Of a stretch of DNA of 64,000 nucleotides, positions 16,129-26,200 are shown piece by piece (position 1 is the first letter of the stretch; every line of letters begins with the position of its first letter). The notes beneath the pieces are model-generated. The model made no database searches. It was not told the origin of the DNA and worked only from the letters and a program-made list of their open reading frames with translations. Source of the DNA: Grimontia kaedaensis (GTDB lineage Bacteria; Pseudomonadota; Gammaproteobacteria; Enterobacterales; Vibrionaceae); NCBI RefSeq assembly GCF_023746615.1, contig NZ_CP082275.1, forward strand, positions 682,001 through 746,000, read 5' to 3'. The translations under genes and the position numbers were made by a program.

Positions 16129-18528
16129 ATGGCGATGAAAAAACTTCTATTAGCCTCTCTTCTATTCTCAAGTTCTGTCACGGCCGATGAGTTCGTGGTA
16201 GAAGATATTCGTTTTGAGGGGCTTCAACGTGTCAGCCTCGGTGCTGCATTGCTCGCAATGCCGGTACGTGTTGGCGATAACATCGATGAAGGCGATGTTT
16301 CTGGGATCATTAAATCCCTGTTCTCAACAGGTAATTTCGAAAACGTGCGCGTTTTTCGTGATGATGATGACTTACTAGTTAAAGTTATCGAACGTCCAAC
16401 CATTGCCAGCGTCTCTTTTTCAGGCAACAAAGCCATCAAAGAAGAGCAATTGGAAGAGAATCTCTCCGCTTCCGGATTGCGTGTTGGTGAGTCACTGGAT
16501 CGCACCAAGCTATCCAACATCGAAAAAGGGTTGGAAGACTTCTACTACAGTGTGGGTAAATACAATGCTGTAGTGGATACGGTGATTACCCCGCTTCCAC
16601 GAAACCGAGCGGACGTAAAGTTTGTCTTCACTGAAGGCGTTTCTGCAAAAATTCAGCAGATTAACTTTATCGGAAACAAAGTATTTTCTGATGAAGAGCT
16701 GAAGGGTAACTTCGAGTTGCGAGCTGACGTACCATGGTGGAACTTCTTAGCGAATGAGCAGTACCAGAAGCAAGCGTTGGCAGGTGACTTGGAAAACCTG
16801 CGTTCATTTTATCTCAACCGTGGTTACCTGAAATTCCGCGTTGAGTCAGCCAACGTTTCTATTTCTCCTGATAAAAAAGGCGTTTACATCACGCTGAACA
16901 TCAATGAAGGTGAACCTTACACAGTTTCTGATGTGAGCTTCCGTGGTGGTAAAGAAACCGCAAGCTTTGCGGCTTTGGTGCCTTTCGAGGACGGTGAGAC
17001 GTACAGCGGCCAGAAAGTGACACGCCTTGAGGATGAAATTAAGCGCAAGCTCGGTGAACAAGGCTATGCCTATCCTCAGGTTTCTACTATTCCAGAGTTT
17101 GATGACGAAGCGAAGACCGTTGCTCTGAACGTCAACGTTGAGCCAGGTAAGCGTATCTATGTCCGCAACATCAAATTCTCTGGTAACCAAATCACTAAAG
17201 ACGAAGTGCTGCGCCGTGAAATGCGACAGATGGAAGGTTCTTGGCTGAATTCAAAATCGGTTGAAACCAGTAAAGATCGTCTGAACCGTCTGGGCTTCTT
17301 CGAGACGGTAGACGTAAGAACCACTCGTGTGCCTGGCACAGACGACCAGGTCGATGTCGAATATGTGGTCAAAGAGACCAACTCTGGCAGCGTGAACTTT
17401 GGCATCGGCTATGGTACTGAGTCAGGGATCAGTTTCCAGGCTGGTCTTCAGCAAGATAACTTTGCTGGTAGCGGCAACCGCTTTGGTATCAATGCAATGA
17501 TCAATGATTACCAAAAAAACCTGACGCTGGATTACCGTGACCCTTACTTTACCTTGGACGGTATCAGTCTCGGTGGTCGTATTTTTTATAACGAGTTTGA
17601 AGCATCTGACGCAAACATCGTTGACTACACCGACAAAAGCTACGGCACCAGTCTGACCTGGGGTTTCCCATTTGATGAAATCAACTACTTTGACTTCTCC
17701 GTGGGCTACACACACCGTCAGATTGAAAATCTTGGTGGATACTACCAGATTCAAAAATTCCTCGATTCAATGGGCGACAGCGTGACTGACGATGGCGGAC
17801 TTGTGGTCGATGATTTTGACTGGTCGGTGAGTTGGACGCGAAATAATCTCAACCGTGGCTTCTTCCCGACAGCAGGGAATTATCAACGTGCATCATTCCG
17901 TATGACAGTGCCAGGCTCTGATGCCCAGTACTTCAAAGCGCAATACGATGTTCGTCAGTACTTCCCACTGGATGATGATCATAACTTCTCCTTCCTGATG
18001 CGTGGTCGGTTAGGCTACGGCAATGGTTATGGCAGCAATGACGAAAATGACTACCTGCTTCCGTTCTATGAAAACTTCTACGCAGGTGGTTACTCAACGC
18101 TACGTGGTTTCCGTTCGAATACGGCGGGTCCAAAAGCAGTATATGACCAGGGGGCAGGTAATAACCCAGCACTTGTGGGTAGTAATGATTCAGTCGGTGG
18201 TAATGCCATTGCATTGGCCAGTGCTGAACTTATCTTCCCTATGCCGTTTGTTTCTGCTGAAGCGAGAAACACCATCCGGACCAGTGTGTTTGTTGATGCG
18301 GCATCTGTATGGGACACCGAGTACGACCTTAATGACGCTCGCGTGATTAGTGGTCAGGAATACATTTACGATTACAGCGATCCATCGAACTACCGGGCAT
18401 CGTATGGTGCGGCGATTCAATGGCGTTCCCCAATGGGACCGCTGGTATTCTCGCTGGCAAAACCAATCAAAAAATACGAGGGTGATGACGAAGAGTTCTT
18501 CACCTTTACTATTGGCCGTACGTTCTGA
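16129..18528 (+). CDS. bamA: Outer membrane protein assembly factor BamA
   Basis: BamA is the essential core of the complex that inserts beta-barrel proteins in the outer membrane. The protein is about 799 aa: a signal peptide (MAMKKLLLASLLFSSSVTAD), five POTRA repeats (about 20-415, each with a phrase like VSFSGNKAI or INFIGNKVF), then a C-terminal barrel ending in Phe (TIGRTF, the beta-signal). The surface-loop motif YSTLRGFRSNTAGP, containing the conserved RGF, is present. Three in-frame ATGs are available; I use 16129, where Vibrio homologues start. The first (16114) directly abuts AAGGAA, leaving no room. Confidence 0.97.
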   Translation: MAMKKLLLASLLFSSSVTADEFVVEDIRFEGLQRVSLGAALLAMPVRVGDNIDEGDVSGIIKSLFSTGNFENVRVFRDDDDLLVKVIERPTIASVSFSGNKAIKEEQLEENLSASGLRVGESLDRTKLSNIEKGLEDFYYSVGKYNAVVDTVITPLPRNRADVKFVFTEGVSAKIQQINFIGNKVFSDEELKGNFELRADVPWWNFLANEQYQKQALAGDLENLRSFYLNRGYLKFRVESANVSISPDKKGVYITLNINEGEPYTVSDVSFRGGKETASFAALVPFEDGETYSGQKVTRLEDEIKRKLGEQGYAYPQVSTIPEFDDEAKTVALNVNVEPGKRIYVRNIKFSGNQITKDEVLRREMRQMEGSWLNSKSVETSKDRLNRLGFFETVDVRTTRVPGTDDQVDVEYVVKETNSGSVNFGIGYGTESGISFQAGLQQDNFAGSGNRFGINAMINDYQKNLTLDYRDPYFTLDGISLGGRIFYNEFEASDANIVDYTDKSYGTSLTWGFPFDEINYFDFSVGYTHRQIENLGGYYQIQKFLDSMGDSVTDDGGLVVDDFDWSVSWTRNNLNRGFFPTAGNYQRASFRMTVPGSDAQYFKAQYDVRQYFPLDDDHNFSFLMRGRLGYGNGYGSNDENDYLLPFYENFYAGGYSTLRGFRSNTAGPKAVYDQGAGNNPALVGSNDSVGGNAIALASAELIFPMPFVSAEARNTIRTSVFVDAASVWDTEYDLNDARVISGQEYIYDYSDPSNYRASYGAAIQWRSPMGPLVFSLAKPIKKYEGDDEEFFTFTIGRTF

Positions 18529-18549
18529 TTTCAACGTTAGGAGAAAAGT

Positions 18550-19059
18550 TTGAAACCTATTATCAAAGCTGCAGGCCTGAGTCTTGCCATTATTTCCGCT
18601 TCTTTCTATGCAACTGCTGCAGAAGCAGCTCAAAAAGTGGGTTACGTTGCGACTGGGCCTGTGCTGGCTCAGATGGCAAAGAAGAGTAATGTCAGCGAAA
18701 AACTGCGTAAAGAATTCAAAGATCGTATTGCTGAAGTAGATCGCCTGCGTGACAGATTAGAGAAAGGTGTTGAAAAGCTGCAGCGCAATGGCGAATTGAT
18801 GAGCGAAAAAGAGCGCACCAAGCTTCAGCGTGAGTTGCAGGCTTTGGATGCAGATTTTAAACTGAAAGCGAAAAACCTTCAGGAAGACCAGCGTAAGCGT
18901 GGTGCAGAAGAAGAGCGTAAGCTTGTTCAGAAGCTACAGAAAACCATTGAAACAATTGCCAAGAAAGAAGGCTATGACATGGTCATCAATAGCCAGGCTG
19001 TGATGTACGCAAGCCCGAAAGACGACCTGTCAGAAAAAGTACTGAAAGCAGTGAAATAA
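18550..19059 (+). CDS. skp: Periplasmic chaperone Skp (OmpH family)
   Basis: Skp holds unfolded outer-membrane proteins in the periplasm and delivers them to BamA. The 169-aa protein has a signal peptide ending near ATAAEAA and a long helical coiled-coil stretch rich in Lys, Glu and Arg (about 45-125) that forms the tentacles of the trimer, closing with a short beta part. The start is TTG (KPIIKAAGLS) preceded by AGGAG with good spacing; the reading frame has no better start. It is 21 bp after bamA and 12 bp before lpxD. Confidence 0.95.
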   Translation: MKPIIKAAGLSLAIISASFYATAAEAAQKVGYVATGPVLAQMAKKSNVSEKLRKEFKDRIAEVDRLRDRLEKGVEKLQRNGELMSEKERTKLQRELQALDADFKLKAKNLQEDQRKRGAEEERKLVQKLQKTIETIAKKEGYDMVINSQAVMYASPKDDLSEKVLKAVK

Positions 19060-19071
19060 GTAAGGTAGAAA

Positions 19072-20097
19072 ATGGCTTCTATTACGCTCGCTGAATTAGC
19101 GGAAAAACTGGGTGCAGAACTGCACGGTGATGGCAGTGTTGAAATCAGTGCCATCGCGGGTATGGATAAAGCTGACGAAGGAGAGATCACCTTCCTTTCC
19201 AGCAGCAAATACCGCAAACATCTTGCGGAGTGTCAGGCAAGTGCTGTGATGGTCAAGGAAGCCGACCTGTCATACTGCACCGGAAATGCGCTAGTGTTGA
19301 AAGACCCGTATCTGGGATATGCATTAACCGCACAATTGCTGGACACCACACCTGCCTGTGCGGTTGATATTGCTCCTAGTGCGTATGTCTCACCGACAGC
19401 GAAACTGGGGAATGGCGTCGCCGTTGGGCATAACGCTGTGGTAGAAGACGGCGTAGAGCTGGGCGACAACGTGCAAGTTGGTGCTGGCTGCTTCGTAGGT
19501 AAAGATACCAAGTTAGGTGCCAATACCCGTCTTTGGGCAAACGTGACGGTTTACCACAATGTGGTGATCGGCGAGTCTTGTCTTGTGCAATCGGGTACTG
19601 TTATCGGTTCTGATGGCTTCGGTTACGCAAACGACAAAGGCCGCTGGGTGAAGATTCCTCAAGTGGGGCGCGTTGTCATTGGCGATCGCGTTGAGATTGG
19701 TGCTTGCACCACCATCGACCGTGGCGCAATTGAGGATACTGTAATTGCTGATGGTGTGATTATCGACAACCAGTGTCAGATCGCTCATAATGTTTCGATC
19801 GGTGAAAATACCGCCATTGCAGGGGCAACTACAATGGCCGGTAGCCTTAAGGTTGGCAAGCACTGCATCATTGGTGGTGCTACCGTCATCAACGGCCATA
19901 TGGAAATTACAGATGGTGTCACGATCACTGGAATGGCGATGGTGATGCGGCCTATCACTGAACCTGGTATGTATTCTTCGGGCATTCCACTTCAGACCAA
20001 TAAAGATTGGCGCAAAACCGCTGCGCGGGTGCTGAAGATTGAAGATATGCATAAACGATTGAAAGCCGTTGAAAAACAGCTAGAAGACAGCGAGTAA
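19072..20097 (+). CDS. lpxD: UDP-3-O-(3-hydroxyacyl)glucosamine N-acyltransferase
   Basis: LpxD adds the N-linked 3-hydroxyacyl chain in the third step of lipid A synthesis. The 341-aa protein has an N-terminal uridine-binding domain (ITFLSSSKYRKHL), a left-handed beta-helix made of hexapeptide repeats (about 100-290) with the catalytic His in CQIAHNVSIGE, and a C-terminal helix (EDMHKRLKAVEKQLED) that binds acyl carrier protein. Order skp-lpxD-fabZ-lpxA-lpxB is the classical one. A 130-bp gap to fabZ may hold an internal promoter. Confidence 0.97.
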   Translation: MASITLAELAEKLGAELHGDGSVEISAIAGMDKADEGEITFLSSSKYRKHLAECQASAVMVKEADLSYCTGNALVLKDPYLGYALTAQLLDTTPACAVDIAPSAYVSPTAKLGNGVAVGHNAVVEDGVELGDNVQVGAGCFVGKDTKLGANTRLWANVTVYHNVVIGESCLVQSGTVIGSDGFGYANDKGRWVKIPQVGRVVIGDRVEIGACTTIDRGAIEDTVIADGVIIDNQCQIAHNVSIGENTAIAGATTMAGSLKVGKHCIIGGATVINGHMEITDGVTITGMAMVMRPITEPGMYSSGIPLQTNKDWRKTAARVLKIEDMHKRLKAVEKQLEDSE

Positions 20098-20227
20098 TAG
20101 CCGTCCGCGATGGCCTGCTCTGGTGGTTCTTGTCGATACGATAATCGAATGGACCTACAGTGTGGGCCATTTGTGTTATCAGCTACTTCAACGACAAATA
20201 ATAAGTATTTCATACGGGAATAAAACT

Positions 20228-20680
20228 TTGAGTCGCGAAAATAAAATCCTCACAGTTAACGAAATTAAAGAGCTGCTGCCACACCGTTATCCTTTTCTGC
20301 TGATTGACCGCGTTACTGATTTCGAAGAAGGCAAATACCTTCACGCGATTAAGAACGTTTCTGTCAATGAGCCTCAATTCACTGGTCACTTTCCACAGTT
20401 GCCAGTATTTCCGGGTGTATTGATCCTGGAAGCTATGGCGCAAGCTACTGGTCTGTTGGCATTTAAGACCTTTGGTCAGCCAAAAGAAAACGAACTGTAC
20501 TACTTTGCCAGCATCGACAACGCAAAATTCCGCGCACCAGTAACACCGGGTGATCAGATGGTTTTGGAAGTGGAATTCATCAAAGAGCGTCGTGGCATTG
20601 CTGCGTTCACAGGCGTTGCTAAAGTTGATGGTAAGGTTGTTTGTTCAGCTGAGCTGAAGTGTGCCAGAAGAGAGTTCTAA
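20228..20680 (+). CDS. fabZ: 3-hydroxyacyl-ACP dehydratase FabZ
   Basis: FabZ dehydrates 3-hydroxyacyl-ACP in fatty-acid elongation and competes with LpxA for the same substrate. The 150-aa hot-dog-fold protein shows LLPHRYPFLLIDRV, the catalytic FTGHFPQLPVFPGVLILEAM (His and Glu) and VPGDQM-like TPGDQM. The start I favour is TTG at 20228 (TTGAGTCGCGAA) with GGGAAT seven bases before it; Vibrio homologues begin near here. No ATG fits. It ends two bases before the GTG of lpxA, so the genes are coupled. Confidence 0.95.
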   Translation: MSRENKILTVNEIKELLPHRYPFLLIDRVTDFEEGKYLHAIKNVSVNEPQFTGHFPQLPVFPGVLILEAMAQATGLLAFKTFGQPKENELYYFASIDNAKFRAPVTPGDQMVLEVEFIKERRGIAAFTGVAKVDGKVVCSAELKCARREF

Positions 20681-20682
20681 TC

Positions 20683-21471
20683 GTGATTCATGAAACCGCA
20701 CAAATCCACCCTACAGCTGTTGTGGAAGAAGGCGTAACCCTTGGTGCTAACGTCAAGGTCGGTGCTTTTTCTTTCATCGGCGAGGGTGTTGAAATCGGTG
20801 AAGGTACCGAAGTAAAAACTCACGTTGTAATCAAAGGCCCAACCAAAATTGGTTGTGATAACAAGATCTATCAATTCGCCTCTATTGGTGAAGAGTGTCA
20901 GGATCTTAAGTATGCAGGTGAGCCAACGACCCTGATTATTGGTGATCGTAACACTATCCGTGAAAGCGTGACCATGCACCGTGGGACCATCCAGGATGAA
21001 GGCACCACAAAAGTGGGCAACGACAACCTGTTCATGATCAATGCGCATGTTGCACATGACTGTGTGATTGGCGACCGTTGTATTTTCGCAAACAATGCAA
21101 CACTGGCTGGCCATGTAACTGTTGGCGATTACGCAATTGTTGGTGGCATGACTGCTATTCACCAATTCTGTACCATCGGCAGCCATTGTATGTTGGGTGG
21201 TGGTTCTATCGTAGTGCAGGACGTACCTCCGTACGTTATGGCTCAGGGTAACCACTGCGCACCGTTTGGTATCAATGTGGAAGGGCTGAAGCGTCGTGGC
21301 TTTGAAAAGAGTGCGATTAAAGCTATCCGTGCTGTTTACAAAGAGCTGTACCGCTCAGGTAAGACACTGGAAGAAGCGAAGAAGCAGGTTGTAGAAATGT
21401 CGAAAGATGAACAGGCGCTGCAGCTTTTCGTTGAGTTTTTCGAGAATTCAAGCCGAGGCATTATTCGCTAA
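20683..21471 (+). CDS. lpxA: UDP-N-acetylglucosamine O-acyltransferase
   Basis: LpxA starts lipid A synthesis by acylating UDP-GlcNAc. The 262-aa protein has exactly the E. coli length, ten or so hexapeptide turns of a left-handed beta-helix, the catalytic His in INAHVAHDCVIGD, and a helical C-terminus. The start is GTG (GTGATTCATGAA, 20683), two bases after fabZ; the longer frame upstream overlaps fabZ and is not plausible. Its stop shares one base with the lpxB start (TAATG). Confidence 0.97.
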   Translation: MIHETAQIHPTAVVEEGVTLGANVKVGAFSFIGEGVEIGEGTEVKTHVVIKGPTKIGCDNKIYQFASIGEECQDLKYAGEPTTLIIGDRNTIRESVTMHRGTIQDEGTTKVGNDNLFMINAHVAHDCVIGDRCIFANNATLAGHVTVGDYAIVGGMTAIHQFCTIGSHCMLGGGSIVVQDVPPYVMAQGNHCAPFGINVEGLKRRGFEKSAIKAIRAVYKELYRSGKTLEEAKKQVVEMSKDEQALQLFVEFFENSSRGIIR

Positions 21472-22610
21472 TGGCTAAGCCACTTCGAATTGGAATTGTC
21501 GCCGGGGAAATCTCCGGCGATATTTTAGGTGCTGGTTTTATCAAGGCTATCCAAGTCAAATTTCCTGATGCTGAGTTTGTCGGGATCGGTGGTCCTCGCA
21601 TGAAGGCGTTGGGTTGTGAAGCACTTTTCGATATGGAAGAGCTGGCGGTGATGGGCATTGTGGAAGTGCTTGGCCGACTGTCGCGATTACTCAAAGTAAA
21701 GCACGAACTTGTCGAATACTTCACTGATAACCCACCTGATGTCTTTGTCGGTATTGATGCGCCAGATTTCAACTTGCGCCTTGAGAAGGACCTAAAAGAT
21801 TACGGCATTAGTACCGTGCACTACGTGAGTCCAAGTGTTTGGGCGTGGCGCCAGAAACGCATCTTTAAAATCGCCGCAGCCACCGATTTGGTGCTGGCAC
21901 TCCTGCCTTTCGAAAAAGCCTTTTACGACAAGTTTGACGTTCCTTGTGCGTTTGTGGGTCATACCATGGCGGATGATATCCCGATGGTAAGCGACAAATC
22001 AGCGGCAAAAGAACTGCTGGGACTGGAGCAGGACAAGCGCTATCTTGCTGTCTTACCCGGGAGTCGCGGTGGTGAAATGAAGCTGCTGGCACCAACTTTC
22101 ATTAAAACCTGCAAACTGCTTAAAGCAAAATATCTGGATATTGGCTTTGCCGTTGCGCTGGTGAATGAAAAACGCCGCGCCCAGTTTGAAGAGGCATGGC
22201 AGCAAACCGCACCAGAACTGGACTTTGTGCTGGTGGATGACACGGCTCGAAACGTGATCACCGCTTCTGATGCCGTCTTGCTAGCTTCTGGCACCGTTGC
22301 ACTGGAATGTATGTTGGTGAAGCGTCCTATGGTTGTAGGTTACGAAGTGAATGCCATCACCGCTTGGATTGCCAAGCGTATGGTTAAGACTGAGTTCGTT
22401 TCTCTGCCGAATATTCTTGCTGGCCGCGAGTTGGTTCCGGAGCGACTTCAGGAAGACTGCACACCAGAAACCTTGTCTGCTGATGTTTCCCGTTTTCTTG
22501 ATAGTGACAATGAAGCTCTGATGGCTGAGTTTACCCGTCTTCATGAAATGATCCGCTGCGATGCTGATAAAACGTCAGCTGACGCCGTACTGAAACTGAT
22601 AGGACGTTAG
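21471..22610 (+). CDS. lpxB: Lipid-A-disaccharide synthase
   Basis: LpxB joins UDP-diacylglucosamine to lipid X to form the lipid A disaccharide. The 379-aa GT19 protein starts LRIGIVAGEISGDILGAGFI (membrane-proximal glycosyltransferase motif) and has VSPSVWAWRQKRIFKI, VLPGSRGGEM and the nucleotide-sugar-binding ASGTVALECML. It is translationally coupled to lpxA and followed at 3 bp by rnhB. Confidence 0.97.
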   Translation: MAKPLRIGIVAGEISGDILGAGFIKAIQVKFPDAEFVGIGGPRMKALGCEALFDMEELAVMGIVEVLGRLSRLLKVKHELVEYFTDNPPDVFVGIDAPDFNLRLEKDLKDYGISTVHYVSPSVWAWRQKRIFKIAAATDLVLALLPFEKAFYDKFDVPCAFVGHTMADDIPMVSDKSAAKELLGLEQDKRYLAVLPGSRGGEMKLLAPTFIKTCKLLKAKYLDIGFAVALVNEKRRAQFEEAWQQTAPELDFVLVDDTARNVITASDAVLLASGTVALECMLVKRPMVVGYEVNAITAWIAKRMVKTEFVSLPNILAGRELVPERLQEDCTPETLSADVSRFLDSDNEALMAEFTRLHEMIRCDADKTSADAVLKLIGR

Positions 22611-22613
22611 TCG

Positions 22614-23216
22614 ATGGACTTCGAACCTTTTGTATATCCTGACGCTAGTCTTATCGCTGGTGTTGATGAAGTCGGGCGGGGCCCTTTGGTGGGCGCAGTG
22701 GTAACGGCTGCTGTTATTCTCGATCCCAATAAGCCAATTGTAGGGCTGACCGACTCCAAAAAACTGACTGACAAAAAACGCGCAGTGCTCTTTGAGGAAA
22801 TCAAAGAAAAAGCACTGGCTTGGTCATTAGGTCGCGCTGAGCCGGAAGAGATTGATGACATCAATATTCTTTCTGCCACCATGCTGGCTATGGAGCGAGC
22901 AGTGGCTGGCTTAAACATCAAGCCGGACTTTGTCTTGATTGATGGCAACCGTGTACCGAAGGGACTCAATATCCCAGCAGAGGCAGTCGTCAAAGGTGAT
23001 TTGCGTGTGGCGGAAATCAGTGCCGCCTCCATTCTGGCCAAGGTTGTTCGAGACCGGGAAATGGAAGAGTTGGACGTGCAATACCCGCAATACGGCTTTG
23101 CCAAGCACAAAGGTTATCCAACCAAGGCGCATTTTGAAGCGCTTGCTGAGCATGGTGCTATCCCCGAGCACCGAAAGAGCTTTAAACCTGTTAAGAACGC
23201 GCTCGGCATTGCATAA
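22614..23216 (+). CDS. rnhB: Ribonuclease HII
   Basis: RNase HII nicks at ribonucleotides embedded in DNA and degrades RNA-DNA hybrids. The 200-aa protein has the type 2 active-site motif IAGVDEVGRGPLVGAVV (Asp-Glu), a further Asp in DFVLIDGNRVP, and AAEISAASILAKVVRDREM-like KGDLRVAEISAASILAKVVR. It closes the lpxB-rnhB-dnaE run as in E. coli. Note that the unrelated type 1 enzyme rnhA is also in this window at 49173. Confidence 0.96.
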   Translation: MDFEPFVYPDASLIAGVDEVGRGPLVGAVVTAAVILDPNKPIVGLTDSKKLTDKKRAVLFEEIKEKALAWSLGRAEPEEIDDINILSATMLAMERAVAGLNIKPDFVLIDGNRVPKGLNIPAEAVVKGDLRVAEISAASILAKVVRDREMEELDVQYPQYGFAKHKGYPTKAHFEALAEHGAIPEHRKSFKPVKNALGIA

Positions 23217-23282
23217 TGTTTCGGGAGGGGGTATCTCATTCCTCCCACATTCACAACAATAAATCAGTAACGTAAGAGTACT

Positions 23283-26200
23283 ATGTCAGACCCACGCTTT
23301 ATTCACCTTCGTGTTCACAGTGACTTTTCTATGGTCGATGGCCTCGGCAAGGTGCCGCCATTGGTCAAAAAAGTGGCCGAGCTAGGCATGCCGGCGATGG
23401 CATTGACGGACTTTACTAACCTATGCGGCTTGGTGAAGTTCTATAACACGGCGCAGAGTACGGGTGTGAAACCGATTATCGGCGCTGACTTTAAAATGCA
23501 GACAGACGCTTTTGGTGAAGATCTCTGCCAAATTACTGTACTGGCAGCCAACAACATCGGTTATAAAAACCTTACGTTACTGATTTCAAAAGCCTATCTT
23601 CGTGGCCATGTCCAGCATCAACCTGTTATTGATCAGGATTGGCTGGTTGAGTTGAAAGAAGGCCTTATCATCCTTTCGGGTGGACGTCGTGGCGATCTGG
23701 GCAAAGCCCTACTCAAAGGTAACGCGGGTCTGGCTAATCAATGCGCAGCCTTCTATCAAACTCATTTCCCTGATGCGTATTACATCGAATTAATGCGAAC
23801 AGGGCGTCCGGATGAAGAAGCTTACCTGCATTTTGCGCTCGATTTTGCGACCGAACATAATCTTCCCGTTGTTGCGACCAATGAGGTGTGCTTCCTGACT
23901 GCGGATTTGTTTGATGCCCATGAAATCCGTGTCGCGATTCATGATGGTTATACGCTTGAAGATCCCCGCCGCCCGAAAAACTATAGCCCTCAGCAGCATC
24001 TTCGTTCAGAAGAAGAAATGTGCGAGTTGTTCCATGACATTCCTGAGGCGTTGGCAAACACAGTAGAAATTGCCAAGCGTTGTAACGTCACTGTTCGACT
24101 CAACGAATACTTCCTGCCCGCCTTCCCAACCGAGGGCATGGAAGAAACTGAATTCTTGGTAATGAAGTCGCGGGAAGGTTTGGAAGAGCGTCTGGAATTC
24201 CTGTTCCCGGATAAAGAAGAGCGCCTGAAGCGGCGACCTGAATACGATGAGCGTCTTGAAGTCGAACTGGAAGTGATCAACAACATGGGTTTCCCCGGTT
24301 ACTTCCTCATCGTTATGGAGTTCATCCAGTGGTCGAAGGACAACGCGATTCCTGTGGGGCCGGGCCGTGGTTCCGGTGCAGGCTCGCTGGTGGCCTATGC
24401 GCTTAAAATCACCGACCTTGACCCGCTGGAATACGATCTGCTGTTCGAACGATTCCTGAACCCTGAACGTGTTTCCATGCCCGACTTTGACGTCGACTTC
24501 TGTATGGATAAACGCGATCAGGTGATTGACCACGTTGCTGAAATGTATGGGCGTGATGCGGTATCCCAGATCATTACCTTCGGTACCATGGCTGCCAAAG
24601 CGGTAATCCGTGATGTGGGGCGTGTTCTTGGCCACCCTTATGGTTTTGTCGACCGCATTTCTAAACTGGTGCCGCCCGATCCTGGGATGACATTGGAAAA
24701 AGCCTTTGTGGCAGAGCCACAGCTGGGTGAAATCTACGAAGCGGATGAAGAAGTCCGCGAGCTTATCGATACCTGCCGTATTCTGGAAGGCTGTACACGA
24801 AATGCCGGTAAGCACGCGGGTGGTGTGGTTATCTCGCCAACCACAATTACCGATTTTGCTCCTATCTATGCTGATGCTGAAGGTCACTTCCCGGTTACCC
24901 AGTTCGATAAGAACGACGTAGAAACCGCGGGCCTCGTGAAGTTTGACTTCTTAGGTCTGCGTACCCTGACCATCATCGACTGGGCTTTGGGACTGATTAA
25001 TCCGCGCCTGGAGCGTAGCGGTCAGGAGCCGGTGCGTATTGAGTCGATTCCGCTCGAAGATGCGGCTTCATTCCGCGTATTGCAGAACTCAGAAACCACG
25101 GCGGTATTCCAGCTCGAATCACGGGGTATGAAAGAGCTGATCAAGCGCCTTCAACCTGACTGTTTCGAAGATATCATCGCATTGGTTGCTCTGTTCCGTC
25201 CCGGCCCGTTGCAATCAGGCATGGTAGATAACTTTATCGACCGTAAGCACGGACGCGAAGAGATCTCATACCCTGATGCGACCTGGCAGCATGAGTCACT
25301 AAAAGAAATTCTGGATCCAACCTACGGCATCATTCTTTACCAAGAGCAAGTCATGCAGATTGCTCAGGTATTGTCTGGCTATACCCTTGGCGGTGCAGAC
25401 ATGCTTCGTCGTGCAATGGGTAAGAAAAAGCCAGAAGAGATGGCAAAGCAGCGCGCGACGTTTGAAAGCGGTGCAATCGCCAACGGTGTTGACGGTGAGC
25501 TGTCGATGAAGATCTTTGACCTGGTGGAGAAATTCGCGGGTTACGGCTTCAACAAATCGCACTCTGCGGCCTACGCACTGGTTTCCTATCAAACACTTTG
25601 GTTAAAAACACACTATCCGGCGGAATTCATGGCAGCGGTAATGACCGCGGATATGGATAACACCGATAAAATCGTTGGCCTGGTAGAAGAGTGTCGCCGA
25701 ATGAAACTGACCATGTTGCCACCAGATGTGAATGCAGGTCTGTACCGTTTCAACGTGAATGAAAAAGGCGAAATTGTTTACGGTATCGGTGCAATCAAGG
25801 GCGTAGGTGAAGCACCAATTGAAAACATCATCAAAGCGCGTCAAGAGGGCGGTTACTTCCGCGATCTCTTCGACTTCTGTGCTCGCATCGACACCAAGAA
25901 GGTGAACAAGCGTGTGATTGAAAAACTGATTCAGTCAGGCGCCATGGATCGATTAGGTCCTCACCGAGCAGCTATGACAGCTTCTTTGGATGATGCATTG
26001 AAATCAGCAAGCCAACACCATCAGGCAGAAGCTTTTGGTCAAACTGATATGTTCGGTGTACTGACGGATGCTCCGGAAGAAGTGGAGCACAAATATGCGA
26101 AAGTCCCGCCTTGGCCAGACAAAGTCTGGTTGGAAGGTGAACGCGAGACGTTAGGGCTTTACCTCACCGGGCACCCGATCAATAGCTATGTAAAAGAGCT

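Noticed and set aside
19513..20052. Open frame of 179 codons on the minus strand
   Set aside because: Antisense to lpxD and rich in His, Asn and Arg, the pattern of a shadow frame; the same applies to the 192-codon frame antisense to lpxA at 20677-21255.
23222..23247. GGGAGG / CCTCCC hairpin between rnhB and dnaE as a terminator
   Set aside because: The loop is long and no T run follows, so it is not an intrinsic terminator.
24006..24887. Long open frame of 293 codons on the minus strand
   Set aside because: It lies wholly inside dnaE, has no recognisable family, and is explained by codon bias of dnaE on the other strand.
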